In this document: positions 29,330 through 38,233 of the stretch, one piece after another
Numbering within the stretch: position 1 is the first letter of the stretch
Layout of the letters: each line of letters starts with the position of its first letter
Assembly (NCBI RefSeq): GCF_024459955.1
Contig: NZ_JANFXK010000003.1
Location: forward strand, 124,001 to 188,000
Source: Anaerovorax odorimutans
GTDB lineage: Bacteria > Bacillota > Clostridia > Peptostreptococcales > Anaerovoracaceae
Length of the DNA: 64,000 nt
Direction: 5' to 3'
Notes under the pieces: model-generated
What the model saw: the letters and a program-made list of their open reading frames with translations, nothing else
What the model was told of the DNA's origin: nothing
The model's database searches: none
Translations under genes and position numbers: made by a program

Positions 29330-30124
29330 TCAGATCATTTCAAAGGGGTCGATATCCACATCCGACTCCAGAACTTCGATCTGGCCTGCGGTTTTTCCCA
29401 TCAGTTTGTCGGCAAAATTACCGGCAAAGGATTTTTCCGTACCATAGTGTCCCGCATCGATCACGGCCATTCCCAGTGCCTTGGCCTTCTGGGCATCATG
29501 GTATTTTAAATCCCCTGTGATGAACAATTGACATCCGTTGGCCGCGGCCAGATCCATTAAATCCGCTCCTGCCCCCGTACAGATTCCCACTGTTTTGATC
29601 GCAGAATCCGGCTTGCCTACCGCACGGAACTGCTCCGGATCCATCTCCAGCTTTTCCGAAAGAAGGTCCAGCATGGATACCAGCGACATTTCCTCTTCCA
29701 GCTGACCCACTCGGCCGATCATATCCAGATCGGACCCGCTGCTGAAACCACTGGTGTCTTTCAGTCCAATGAGATCCGCCAGGAAGTCATTATTTCCCCC
29801 TGCCAGTTTGTCAAAAGGTGTATGGCAGGAATAGACGGAAATTCCCATATTCAAAAGCTTTACAATGTATGAACCGGTCATATCCCGGTAGTCTACTGAT
29901 TTGAGACTTCCGAATATGAGAGGGTGATGCGTCACGATCAAATCCACATCCTCTTCCTCCGCTTCCTCGATCACTGCGTCGGTAATCTCCAGCGTCGTCA
30001 GCACCCGATGAATCTCCACGGGCCCCGCAGCCAGCTGCACGCCGCTGTTATCCCAGCTTTCCTGCGTATCCGGGTTCGCGATTTCTTCGATGACCGCTAC
30101 AACGTCTTCCAATTTCATTGCCAT
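29330..30124 (-). CDS. Nif3-like dinuclear metal centre protein
   Basis: The 264-residue protein shows Nif3 features: ESWDNSGVQLA near residue 22, DLIVTHHPLIF (metal-binding His pair), YSCHTPFD, and C-terminal CQLFITGDLKYHDA and VIDAGHYGTEKSF. Family members form hexamers with a di-metal site; some act as GTP cyclohydrolase-like proteins, but function is uncertain. It is the last gene of the dgt-dnaG-rpoD-trmK-nif3 unit, with GGAGGTG overlapping the trmK stop. Confidence 0.92.
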   Translation of the reverse strand: MAMKLEDVVAVIEEIANPDTQESWDNSGVQLAAGPVEIHRVLTTLEITDAVIEEAEEEDVDLIVTHHPLIFGSLKSVDYRDMTGSYIVKLLNMGISVYSCHTPFDKLAGGNNDFLADLIGLKDTSGFSSGSDLDMIGRVGQLEEEMSLVSMLDLLSEKLEMDPEQFRAVGKPDSAIKTVGICTGAGADLMDLAAANGCQLFITGDLKYHDAQKAKALGMAVIDAGHYGTEKSFAGNFADKLMGKTAGQIEVLESDVDIDPFEMI

Positions 30125-30856
30125 TTAAACACCTCCTAAAAGCACCGTTAAATACTTAATTCTGTTTTCTGTAAACCGAACTTTTTCTTCGTCTACGTTC
30201 TTACTTTTGCCCAATCCACTGAGAATTTTTCTCTCAGCGGAAAGCTTGTTTTTGATATGCGCTTCGGTCAGCTCCCCTGCGGACAGTATCCAGGGAGGAA
30301 CCTCGTATTGAATATCGTCGGGACCGCAGCCTTCCATTACCCGGGAAACAGGCGCGATATTTCCCATGCTGCATATACGTTCCGGCCTTGCGGTTATAAT
30401 TTCGCAGATATATTTTCCTTCCCGAACCAGTGCCTCATGGACAATGGGGAATCCGTTGTTCACCAGCCACCACCGCAGCCGCCCCTGCCCGCTCCGGGGC
30501 TGGAAGATATATTTGTGAAAGCTCTGCGATTTTTCCGGGTCCGCTTCCAGGATTTCCGTCATCAGGATGCCGCCCATTCCGGCCAGAACCACTGCATCCA
30601 CCTCACCGTTCTCCAAAACCTGTATTCCGTTTCCAAGACGCAGGTCAAATACAGCGTCCGGATGAAGCGTCGCGGCGTTGATTTCGGCTTTCTTGAGCGA
30701 TCCGGCGCTCACATCGGACATGATTACCCTGGGGCTGATTCCATTTTCCCATAAATAAATTGGCAAAAAACCATGGTCGGTACCAATATCGGCCATGGTT
30801 TCGTTTTTTTCGATTTGGTCTGCAAGCACTTGCAGTCTGTCTGTCAGTTTTATCAT
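30125..30856 (-). CDS. trmK: tRNA (adenine-22-N1)-methyltransferase
   Basis: The 243-residue protein begins with LTDRLQVLADQIEKNETMADIGTDHGFLPIYL, the SAM-binding motif typical of TrmK, and has VVLAGMGGILMTEIL as the catalytic-region motif (residues about 88-103). It methylates adenine 22 of tRNA at N1. The ATG lies one base after the rpoD stop; the rpoD-trmK-nif3 order is common in Firmicutes. Confidence 0.93.
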   Translation of the reverse strand: MIKLTDRLQVLADQIEKNETMADIGTDHGFLPIYLWENGISPRVIMSDVSAGSLKKAEINAATLHPDAVFDLRLGNGIQVLENGEVDAVVLAGMGGILMTEILEADPEKSQSFHKYIFQPRSGQGRLRWWLVNNGFPIVHEALVREGKYICEIITARPERICSMGNIAPVSRVMEGCGPDDIQYEVPPWILSAGELTEAHIKNKLSAERKILSGLGKSKNVDEEKVRFTENRIKYLTVLLGGV

Positions 30857-30857
30857 T

Positions 30858-32030
30858 TTACTCCAGATAGTCCTTTAACTTTTTGCTTCTGCTCGGATGG
30901 CGCAGCTTGCGTAACGCTTTTGCTTCGATCTGCCGGATTCTCTCCCTGGTGACATCAAAACGCTTGCCCACCTCTTCCAGAGTACGGGCACGTCCGTCCT
31001 CCAAGCCGAAACGAAGCTTCAGCACCTTTTGCTCTCTTTCGGTCAAAGTATCCAGTACCTCTACCAGCTGTTCTTTCAGCATGGAGAAAGCTGCCGCTTC
31101 TGCCGGAGCAGGTACGTCCTCATCAGGGATAAAGTCGCCCAGATGGCTGTCCTCTTCTTCGCCGATCGGAGTCTCCAAAGATACCGGTTCCTGTGCGATT
31201 TTGAGGATTTCCCGCACCTTTTCCTCGGAAATGCCCATTTCTTCGGCGATTTCCTCCGGAGTAGCTTCTCTGCCCTTCTCCTGAATCAGCTGCCGGGATA
31301 CCCGGATCAGCTTATTGATGGTTTCTACCATGTGTACCGGAATACGAATGGTCCTGGCCTGATCGGCAATGGATCTTGTGATCGCCTGACGAATCCACCA
31401 TGTAGCATAGGTACTGAATTTATAGCCCTTCTTCCAGTCGAACTTATCCACTGCTTTTATCAGTCCCAGATTCCCTTCCTGAATCAAGTCCAGAAAAAGC
31501 ATTCCTCTGCCCACATATTTTTTCGCAATGCTGACAACAAGACGCAAGTTGGCCTCGCACAATTTCTGTTTTGCCGCCTCGTCGCCCGCTTCCATTCTCT
31601 TTGCCAGATCAATCTCTTCCTGAGCGGTCAAAAGAGGAACCTTACCGATTTCTTTCAGATACATTCTGACCGGATCGTCCACAGCGATGCCCTTCGGAAT
31701 CGTTGCCTCCAGATCGATCTCCTTGGTATTACCGCTTTCTGCGATGACCGCCTCTACGTCCGGGTCCTCGACTTCTTCCCCTTCCAGCTCACTCAGCTCA
31801 ATATCATCCGGTTCGACCTCCGAGACCACGGCAATTCCCTTTAAAATCAGCTGTTCGTACATATCGTCCATGTCTTCTTTATCCAGCTCGATATTCCCCA
31901 AGTGATCGGAAATCTCCGTGTATGTTAATGAACCTTTTCCCTTTGCCTTGGCAACTAGCTCATCGATCAGCTGCTGTTTGCTCTTTACCTGTTCCTGCTG
32001 CACTTCCTGCTGCGCTTCTTTTTTTGCCAT
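30858..32030 (-). CDS. rpoD: Primary sigma factor SigA/RpoD
   Basis: The 390-residue protein contains region 1.2 ([18 protein letters not shown]), region 2 ([17 protein letters not shown] and [17 protein letters not shown]), region 3 and region 4 ([19 protein letters not shown]). These are the hallmarks of the housekeeping sigma factor, which recruits RNA polymerase to TTGACA/TATAAT promoters such as those seen here. An acidic, Glu-rich N-terminal region 1.1 is present. It lies nine bases after dnaG in the macromolecular-synthesis operon. Confidence 0.98.
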   Translation of the reverse strand: MAKKEAQQEVQQEQVKSKQQLIDELVAKAKGKGSLTYTEISDHLGNIELDKEDMDDMYEQLILKGIAVVSEVEPDDIELSELEGEEVEDPDVEAVIAESGNTKEIDLEATIPKGIAVDDPVRMYLKEIGKVPLLTAQEEIDLAKRMEAGDEAAKQKLCEANLRLVVSIAKKYVGRGMLFLDLIQEGNLGLIKAVDKFDWKKGYKFSTYATWWIRQAITRSIADQARTIRIPVHMVETINKLIRVSRQLIQEKGREATPEEIAEEMGISEEKVREILKIAQEPVSLETPIGEEEDSHLGDFIPDEDVPAPAEAAAFSMLKEQLVEVLDTLTEREQKVLKLRFGLEDGRARTLEEVGKRFDVTRERIRQIEAKALRKLRHPSRSKKLKDYLE

Positions 32031-32039
32031 ATGCCTATC

Positions 32040-33788
32040 TTACCCCCTACCGTTTTTCATCATCTTCTGGATATCCATCAGTTCCTGTGTCAACTCCCTG
32101 ATTGTTTCTTTATTTTCTTCTTCGTCTGCCATAGAAAGCCGCATAATGAGCTCCTGCTCCTTCTGCGTCAGCTCCTTCATACGGATTGTTTCGATACAAT
32201 CGGCAAAAATCTTCTCTTCTTTATGTGCCAGCCGCACATTCTCTAAAATATTCTTTAAGACTTCCGCATTGTCCGCATCTAACCCGTCTGCCAGCTTTCG
32301 AACATCGATCTCTTCATTTTCCACGTAAAGCTCCTTGATCCCTTTATAAAGACTCTGCCCGCGGGCAGTTGTAAAAGCAACGTCCTCATAAGGCAGCAGC
32401 TTTGGATAGTAAGCGCTGTTTCTCAGGATCAGCTTAATTATATTTTTTTCCAGCATGGTGATATCTTCCGGCGCTGCATCGGCGCCCTTACTGCGGGCAG
32501 TAGCCCTTTCAGGTGCCTGTTTTTCACTAGTATTGCCAGTTATTTCAAGTCTTATAGCACCTTCCGATATTTTTGTCTCCTCTGCCAGTTTTTTTATGTA
32601 AATATCAGCCTCCACAGGACTCAGCGTCCCGAGAACACCGGCCGCCTTTTTCAGAAAATCCACCCGTCCTTCCGTTGAATCAAGATCATATTCCTTGCGA
32701 AGAAGGCTGAATTTATAATCCGCATAGGGCAAAGCCTGATTGACCAGCTCCAGAAATGCCTTTTTCCCGTTCTTCTTCACGAACTCGTCCGGATCTTTTC
32801 CGTCGGAAACGTGGAGAACCTTTACTCTGCAGTTTTCTTTATATAAAATGTCAAGTCCTCGCAGCGCAGCCTTGATTCCGGCCTGATCCGCGTCATAAGA
32901 AAGAACCACGTTATCCGTATATCGTTTGAGCATCTTCGCCTGATTTTCCGTGAGGGCTGTTCCCAGAGAAGCGGAAACGTTCCGCACTCCGCTCTGGTAC
33001 AGGGATATCACGTCCATGTATCCCTCAACCAGAATCGCGCAGTCCTCCTTGCTGATCTCCTGCCTGGTTATGTTCAAACCGTAGAGATTGTTTTTTTTCA
33101 GAAATACGGAAGACTCCTGAGAGTTGAGATATTTTGGACTGCCGTCACCTATGATCCGACCGCCGAAGCCGATTACTTTGCCGCTTGTGTTCATGATGGG
33201 AAACATCACGCGATTCCTGTACTTATCATAATATTTACCCTTAGACTGGGAAATCAATCCCAATTCCATGAGCTTTTCTTTTTTATATCCGAGACCGGTC
33301 AGGTACCGATACAGACTGTCCCATTCTCCGTCGGCATAGCCGATACCGAATTTATTGAGGGTATCCGGCGTGATGCCCCTGTTTTTCATGTAAGTATATC
33401 CCGGATTGGCGCTTTGCCTGAGCGCTTTGAAAAAGAACTTGGCCGCCTCCCGGTTAATCTGATAGGATTCTTCCTTATTCTCGTTTTTATGGAATCCTCT
33501 TTGTATGGTAATGCCGTATTCCTCGGCCAGCTTTTCAATGGCCGGTATGAATTCCAGCTGATAATACCGTTCAACAAATCCGATGACATCGCCTGTTGCT
33601 CCGCAGCCAAAGCAGGTATAGATCTGTTTTGTTTCAGATACAACAAAAGAAGGTGTTTTCTCATTGTGGAACGGACACACGCCTTTATAATTGCTCCCCG
33701 CCTTTTTCAGGGGGACTACACGCCCGATAACATCGACAATATTACACCTGCTTTTTATTTCGTCAACTGTATTATTTCCTGCACCCAC
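32040..33788 (-). CDS. dnaG: DNA primase
   Basis: The 582-residue protein starts with GTG at 33788, with GAGGAG upstream. The zinc-binding motif has C38, H41, C59 and C62 (VCPFHNEKTPSF, YTCFGCGATGD). The TOPRIM core follows (CAILVEGYMDVISLYQSG and LSYDADQAG), and a C-terminal helicase-interacting region. It makes RNA primers for replication. It lies between dgt and rpoD. Confidence 0.97.
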   Translation of the reverse strand: MGAGNNTVDEIKSRCNIVDVIGRVVPLKKAGSNYKGVCPFHNEKTPSFVVSETKQIYTCFGCGATGDVIGFVERYYQLEFIPAIEKLAEEYGITIQRGFHKNENKEESYQINREAAKFFFKALRQSANPGYTYMKNRGITPDTLNKFGIGYADGEWDSLYRYLTGLGYKKEKLMELGLISQSKGKYYDKYRNRVMFPIMNTSGKVIGFGGRIIGDGSPKYLNSQESSVFLKKNNLYGLNITRQEISKEDCAILVEGYMDVISLYQSGVRNVSASLGTALTENQAKMLKRYTDNVVLSYDADQAGIKAALRGLDILYKENCRVKVLHVSDGKDPDEFVKKNGKKAFLELVNQALPYADYKFSLLRKEYDLDSTEGRVDFLKKAAGVLGTLSPVEADIYIKKLAEETKISEGAIRLEITGNTSEKQAPERATARSKGADAAPEDITMLEKNIIKLILRNSAYYPKLLPYEDVAFTTARGQSLYKGIKELYVENEEIDVRKLADGLDADNAEVLKNILENVRLAHKEEKIFADCIETIRMKELTQKEQELIMRLSMADEEENKETIRELTQELMDIQKMMKNGRG

Positions 33789-33876
33789 TTTTGCTCCTCA
33801 TAAAAAATATTAATTAACATAATCTTTTTCGACAAAAGTATGCAGCTTCCTTTTTTTCTGTCAAAATTTTTTTGAT

Positions 33877-34887
33877 TTATTTCCACCCCTTGGGCACGAA
33901 CAAATCCGTATAGAGATTCATGGCATAGCGATCTGTCATTCCGGCAATATGATCCTTTGTCATTTCAGCAAGGCCGAACTCGGGAATCATCTCCTGCAGA
34001 TCCGATGGCAATTGCTTCGGATTGTCCAGATAGTAACGATAGAGGGATTCAAGGATGTTCTTTACTTTTTCCAAATCCTCATCCTTTTTTACTCGATTGT
34101 TATGATAAACATTCTCAAACATGAAATCCCGCAGAAGATTCATATGTTTCATGCAGCTTTCACTCATGGAAATATGATCCTGTCCAAAGCTGGTATTGAT
34201 TAAATCCTTTACCAGGGTATCGATCCGCGCTCGATGCGTCTCCCCCAGCACCCGGATACAATCTTTTGGCAGATCCGCGGCAGTGATGACTCCGCTGCGC
34301 AGAGCATCGTCAATATCGTGATTGATATACGCCACCCGGTCGCTGATCTTCACGATTTGTCCCTCCAGGGTATAGGGAACGCCGGAGCCGGTATGGTTGA
34401 GGATGCCGTCCCGTACTTCCCGGGTCAGATTCATGCCCCTGCGCACGCCGTTGCTTTCCAGCACGTCCACCACTCTCAGGCTCTGTACGTTATGCCGGAA
34501 TCCTCCTTCGTACAGCTCGTTGAGAACCTTTTCCCCATTGTGGCCGAAAGGCGTATGTCCCAGATCATGACCCATGGCGATCGCTTCCGTCAGATCCTCA
34601 TTGAGTCCCAGACTTCTGGCGATAGTTCTGGCGATCTGCGAGACTTCGATGGTATGAGTCAGTCTCGTTCGAAAATGATCGCCTTCGGGAGCTAAAAAAA
34701 CCTGAGTTTTATGCATCAGTCTGCGGAAAGACTTGGAATGGATGATCCGGTCCTTGTCTCTCTGATAGTCCGTTCTGATTGCGCATTTTTCCTCAGGAAT
34801 CCTGCGTCCCCTTGTTTCCGCTACTTTGGCGGCAAAAGGGGACAATATTTCATATTCACGTTTTTCAATCGCTTCTCTTGTAATCAT
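33877..34887 (-). CDS. dgt: Deoxyguanosinetriphosphate triphosphohydrolase-like protein
   Basis: The 336-residue HD-domain protein has FRRLMHKTQVF, RTRLTHTIEVSQIARTIAR, the metal-binding HDLGHTPFGHNGE motif and DRVAYINHDIDDA. The family hydrolyses dNTPs to deoxynucleosides and triphosphate; the preferred nucleotide in Firmicutes members varies. The gene begins the dgt-dnaG-rpoD block, as in many Clostridia. It follows the pit gene by nine bases, so the phosphate transport genes may be co-transcribed. Confidence 0.93.
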   Translation of the reverse strand: MITREAIEKREYEILSPFAAKVAETRGRRIPEEKCAIRTDYQRDKDRIIHSKSFRRLMHKTQVFLAPEGDHFRTRLTHTIEVSQIARTIARSLGLNEDLTEAIAMGHDLGHTPFGHNGEKVLNELYEGGFRHNVQSLRVVDVLESNGVRRGMNLTREVRDGILNHTGSGVPYTLEGQIVKISDRVAYINHDIDDALRSGVITAADLPKDCIRVLGETHRARIDTLVKDLINTSFGQDHISMSESCMKHMNLLRDFMFENVYHNNRVKKDEDLEKVKNILESLYRYYLDNPKQLPSDLQEMIPEFGLAEMTKDHIAGMTDRYAMNLYTDLFVPKGWK

Positions 34888-34896
34888 CTGATCTCC

Positions 34897-35889
34897 CTAT
34901 ATAAAGAACTGAATGACCCAAACGGAAAGACCTCCTAAAATCATGGTGATCGGCAAAGTCACTACCCAGGCGATAAAGATATTCTGCGCGATCCCCCATT
35001 TTACGGCGGAGATTCTCTTTGCGCTTCCCACACCCATTACAGCGGTGGTGATGACCTGTGTCGTACTGATGGGAGCACCCATAAAGGACATACTTTCAAT
35101 TACGATCGCCGATGCCGTCTGAGCCGCAAATCCGCTGGCCGGCTGCAGCTTGGTAACGCCGCCGCCCATTGTCTTCATGATCTTCCATCCTCCTAAAGAC
35201 GTACCGAGCGCCATCATGCAAGCACATGCGAACTTAACCCAAATCGGCACACCGGAACCCGGGTCGAGCATACCTCCGGTTATCAACGAAAGTGTGATGA
35301 TACCCATTGTCTTCTGTGCGTCATTATTGCCGTGGGAGAAGGATACCAGAGCCGCGGAAAAGACCTGCAACTTTGAAAACACACGGTTTGCTTTCGACTG
35401 AGACCAACTGGTAAAGAGCCGGAATATCAATTTCATAAAACCGAATCCGATGAGCAGTCCGATAAACGGTGACGTAAAGAGCGGGATAATGACCTTCTGC
35501 ACGACACCGCCCCACAGCACATGCTCGGTCCCCATGGTAAACACGATGGTAGAGCCGATCAGGGAGCCGATCAGCGCATGGGAAGAGCTGCTGGGAATTC
35601 CCTTCCACCAGGTAAACAGATTCCATAAAATAGCGCCGATCAGCGCGCCTAAAATCACATATTGCTCCAGCGCCACGTCCACCAGACCGGTGGAAATGGT
35701 CATAGCTACCTTTTCACTGACCATAGCTCCCACCAGATTCATAGCCGCCGCCAGCATGATCGCTTTCTTAGGTGTAAGAGCTCTTGTGTATACCGAAGTC
35801 GCAATGGCATTTGCCGTATCGTGGAATCCGTTGATGAATTCAAAGACCAATGCACATAAAATAACGCAGGCTAAGATTCCGCTAAGCAT
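34897..35889 (-). CDS. pit: Pit family inorganic phosphate transporter
   Basis: The 330-residue membrane protein has the two inverted Pit signatures: GFHDTANAIATSVYTRAL near residue 20, and SFSHGNNDAQKTMGIITL near residue 190. GTSLGGWKIMKTMG follows. It is expected to import phosphate, often as metal-phosphate, with an ion gradient. Its start overlaps the end of the DUF47 gene by eight bases; the two normally work as a pair. Confidence 0.95.
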   Translation of the reverse strand: MLSGILACVILCALVFEFINGFHDTANAIATSVYTRALTPKKAIMLAAAMNLVGAMVSEKVAMTISTGLVDVALEQYVILGALIGAILWNLFTWWKGIPSSSSHALIGSLIGSTIVFTMGTEHVLWGGVVQKVIIPLFTSPFIGLLIGFGFMKLIFRLFTSWSQSKANRVFSKLQVFSAALVSFSHGNNDAQKTMGIITLSLITGGMLDPGSGVPIWVKFACACMMALGTSLGGWKIMKTMGGGVTKLQPASGFAAQTASAIVIESMSFMGAPISTTQVITTAVMGVGSAKRISAVKWGIAQNIFIAWVVTLPITMILGGLSVWVIQFFI

Positions 35890-36505
35890 ATTTCATTACC
35901 ACTCCTTCAACTATGTTCGCCACATTCTCACATGAGTCGAGGCTCGTCTCCAGCTGTTCATAAAGATGCTTCCATTTTATCAGTTCAATGGGATTGACTT
36001 CTTTCCGAAACAGCTCGGTCAGTGCTTTTCTGTATAGGAGGTCTCCCTCGTTTTCAATGCGGTTCACTTCGATGATCTGTTCGTGAACCACGCTGTTTTT
36101 CTTTACTTCCGACAGGTGCTTGAAGAGAACTTCCAGTTCCCGGATCGCCTGCATTATGTAGGATGCCATTGTCAGACATTCAGGCTTGAGCTTTTTGACG
36201 TCGAAAACGATAAAGCGGTTGGCTACTTCCTCCAGGGAATCGACGATATCATCCATCTCTTTTGTGATATCGTATATGTCTTCCCGGTCAAAGGGCGTTA
36301 TGAAGGAAGCGTTGAGAGCCGTGAGGATCTTATGGGCCTGCATGTCGCACTCCGTTTCCAGAACCTTGATCCCGGCAACCTTATCCGCGACATCTTCATA
36401 ATTGGAAACCAAATCCACAAACGATTCTCCGACTTTTACGATCTTGCTTGCAAAGTCCATTAGTAACTGAAAAAATTCATCTTCTTTTTTCTTGACACCG
36501 ATCAT
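35882..36505 (-). CDS. DUF47 (PhoU-like) regulator of the Pit transporter
   Basis: The 207-residue helical protein has FDREDIYDITKEMDDIVDSLEE and a C-terminal WKHLYEQLETSLDSCENVANIVE, typical of DUF47. These cytoplasmic PhoU-like proteins bind metals and modulate the neighbouring Pit transporter. It is the first gene of the pair and overlaps pit. Confidence 0.93.
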   Translation of the reverse strand: MIGVKKKEDEFFQLLMDFASKIVKVGESFVDLVSNYEDVADKVAGIKVLETECDMQAHKILTALNASFITPFDREDIYDITKEMDDIVDSLEEVANRFIVFDVKKLKPECLTMASYIMQAIRELEVLFKHLSEVKKNSVVHEQIIEVNRIENEGDLLYRKALTELFRKEVNPIELIKWKHLYEQLETSLDSCENVANIVEGVVMKYA

Positions 36506-36578
36506 CTATCATTCCTCTTTTCTCTTTCGTAAATAAGTCTATGGATTTATAATAACACCGCTTCAGCATCAAAGTAAA

Positions 36579-36767
36579 TTAAAAACTGAATCTTTTTCTT
36601 AAAATTTTTTCCAATTCCGGGGAGACATTTCCGAAATGTCCCAATACAGTCTCCCGAACCAATTCACCGGTGAATAAAAGGCTTTCGGCAATGTTATCCG
36701 CCAGGATTTCCTGCTCTTTTTCGCTCATCGCTTCGAATCTGTCGGCAGCCTGAGTGAACTCCGTCAT
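36579..36767 (-). CDS. Stand-alone catalase-related (C-terminal) domain
   Basis: A 62-residue ORF begins at an ATG overlapping the upstream catalase stop (ATGA at 36764-36767), with GAGGAGG just upstream. Its sequence (FTQAADRFEAMSEKEQEILADNI, then ETVLGHFGNVSPELEKIL) matches the catalase-related domain that normally forms the C-terminal end of the same polypeptide as the heme domain. It would be made by coupled translation and might associate with the upstream core. It could instead reflect decay by frameshift or deletion. Confidence 0.7.
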   Translation of the reverse strand: MTEFTQAADRFEAMSEKEQEILADNIAESLLFTGELVRETVLGHFGNVSPELEKILRKRFSF

Positions 36768-37732
36768 TTTATGCCTCCTCTCTGCCGTCCTCCGTCCCTG
36801 TGGGCGTAATCCATGATCTCCAGGAACTCCCGGTTGCCGAAGTCTATGCCCGGCACCAGCAACGAAGGCGTAAAGCAAAGGCGCTCGCAGTCTTCCTTGG
36901 GCAGCAGCCGATCGAGCACCATCCTGCCGATTTTCGTATAAGGATAAACGTCTTCCGGCCAGATAAGCGTTGTAGACAGGAAATCAAAGCCGCAGTTTTC
37001 CGCCTCAGCGCTGTTCATCATCTGAATTTCCAGTTCATAGACCGGAAAATCCCCTTCCTGGATTGCGAGAGCCAGGTCTCGAAGACAGCAGTCCGGGGAA
37101 AATCCGGCCAGAAACTCCGCCTCCTGAGCTGAAATTCCCATGCGTTTCTCATTCTCATCCTCCTCAAACAGCGGATTCCACCGATAGCGAACATACCATT
37201 CCTCACCGTCGCCGCTGACCCATTTGTAGGTATTGACGCTGTAGCCTTCCATATAGCGGTAGGATTTTACGGTTCCCCGGTTGGAGTACAGCCACATGAT
37301 CAGGTTGACCGCCTCCGGATTCTCAGCGAAAAAACCCCAAAAGTCCGTTTCTTCACCGCTTTCCTGCTGTCCCGGCGCCAGTTTGCTAATCATCGAAGGG
37401 AATTTAGCCGGATCATTGATATAATAAACCGGCATATTGCTGCATATCAGATCATAATTGCCTTCTTCTGTCGCAAATCGAACAGCCAGACCTCTCGTAT
37501 CCCTTGGCGAATCGCTTGAACCCGCTTCTCCCATCATCCGCGAGAAACGTACGGCCACCGGCGTTTCTGTTTCCGGGTCCTGCAGAAAAGCAGCCTCTGT
37601 ATAATCGGAAAGAGGCATATATGGGCGAAAGGTTCCGCCTGCCGCTATGCCTTTTTGATGGATCAGCCTCGGCCTTGCGGTCCGGCTGTTGAGTTCGCTT
37701 ATTTTTTCCAGTAATAAAAAATCTGTCATCAT
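36764..37732 (-). CDS. Catalase core domain, shortened
   Basis: The protein is about 322 residues, starting at the ATG at 37732 (or 37729). It shows catalase motifs: RLIHQKGIAAGGTF with the distal His at about 25, VAVRFSRMMGEAGSSDSPRDTRGLAVRF, SNMPVYYINDPAKFP, MWLYSNRGTVKSYRYMEGYSVNTYKWV and LVPGIDF. The region after LVPGID is degenerate: a Tyr is present in EIMDYAHRD, but the usual R-x-F-x-Y-x-D-x-H pattern is not conserved, and the wrapping segment of about 80 residues is missing. Heme binding and peroxidase or catalase activity are therefore uncertain. Confidence 0.82.
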   Translation of the reverse strand: MMTDFLLLEKISELNSRTARPRLIHQKGIAAGGTFRPYMPLSDYTEAAFLQDPETETPVAVRFSRMMGEAGSSDSPRDTRGLAVRFATEEGNYDLICSNMPVYYINDPAKFPSMISKLAPGQQESGEETDFWGFFAENPEAVNLIMWLYSNRGTVKSYRYMEGYSVNTYKWVSGDGEEWYVRYRWNPLFEEDENEKRMGISAQEAEFLAGFSPDCCLRDLALAIQEGDFPVYELEIQMMNSAEAENCGFDFLSTTLIWPEDVYPYTKIGRMVLDRLLPKEDCERLCFTPSLLVPGIDFGNREFLEIMDYAHRDGGRQRGGIK

Positions 37733-37801
37733 ATACCACCTCAAAGTAATATATGCGACAGACTCTCTTTTGGTTTCTGTAAAGGCCGGGCAGTTTCCTG
37801 C

Positions 37802-38230
37802 TCAGACGCCGGTATGTCCGAAACCGCCGCCGCCCCGCTCGGTCTCTTCCAGCTCGCCGGTCAGTTTCCAAACTACCTTTTCGTATCTGGCAACGACCAT
37901 CTGCGCGATCCGTTCTCCGTCATTGATTATAAAGGGATCCTTACCCCAGTTGATGAGCGCGACCTTAATCTCGCCACGGTAGTCGCTGTCAATGGTGCCG
38001 ACCCCATTAACAAGGCCGATCCCCCGTTTGATAGCCAGTCCGCTTCTTGCCCGCACCTGAGCTTCAAAGCCCTGGGGCAGCTCTATATAAAGTCCGGTCG
38101 GTACCAAAACCCGTTCCCCCGGCTCCAGAGTAATGGGACTTTTCAGGCTGGCTCTCAAATCCATGCCGGCCGCCCCTTCCGTCTCATAGGACGGAAGGTA
38201 TCCCCGTTCACTTCGAATTTTTATTTCCAT
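37802..38230 (-). CDS. dut: dUTP diphosphatase
   Basis: The 142-residue protein carries the trimeric dUTPase motifs: [40 protein letters not shown] and the C-terminal glycine-rich [10 protein letters not shown]. It hydrolyses dUTP to dUMP, keeping uracil out of DNA. The ribosome binding site lies inside the last codons of the upstream M16 peptidase, so the two are co-expressed. Confidence 0.97.
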   Translation of the reverse strand: MEIKIRSERGYLPSYETEGAAGMDLRASLKSPITLEPGERVLVPTGLYIELPQGFEAQVRARSGLAIKRGIGLVNGVGTIDSDYRGEIKVALINWGKDPFIINDGERIAQMVVARYEKVVWKLTGELEETERGGGGFGHTGV

Positions 38231-38233
38231 GCT

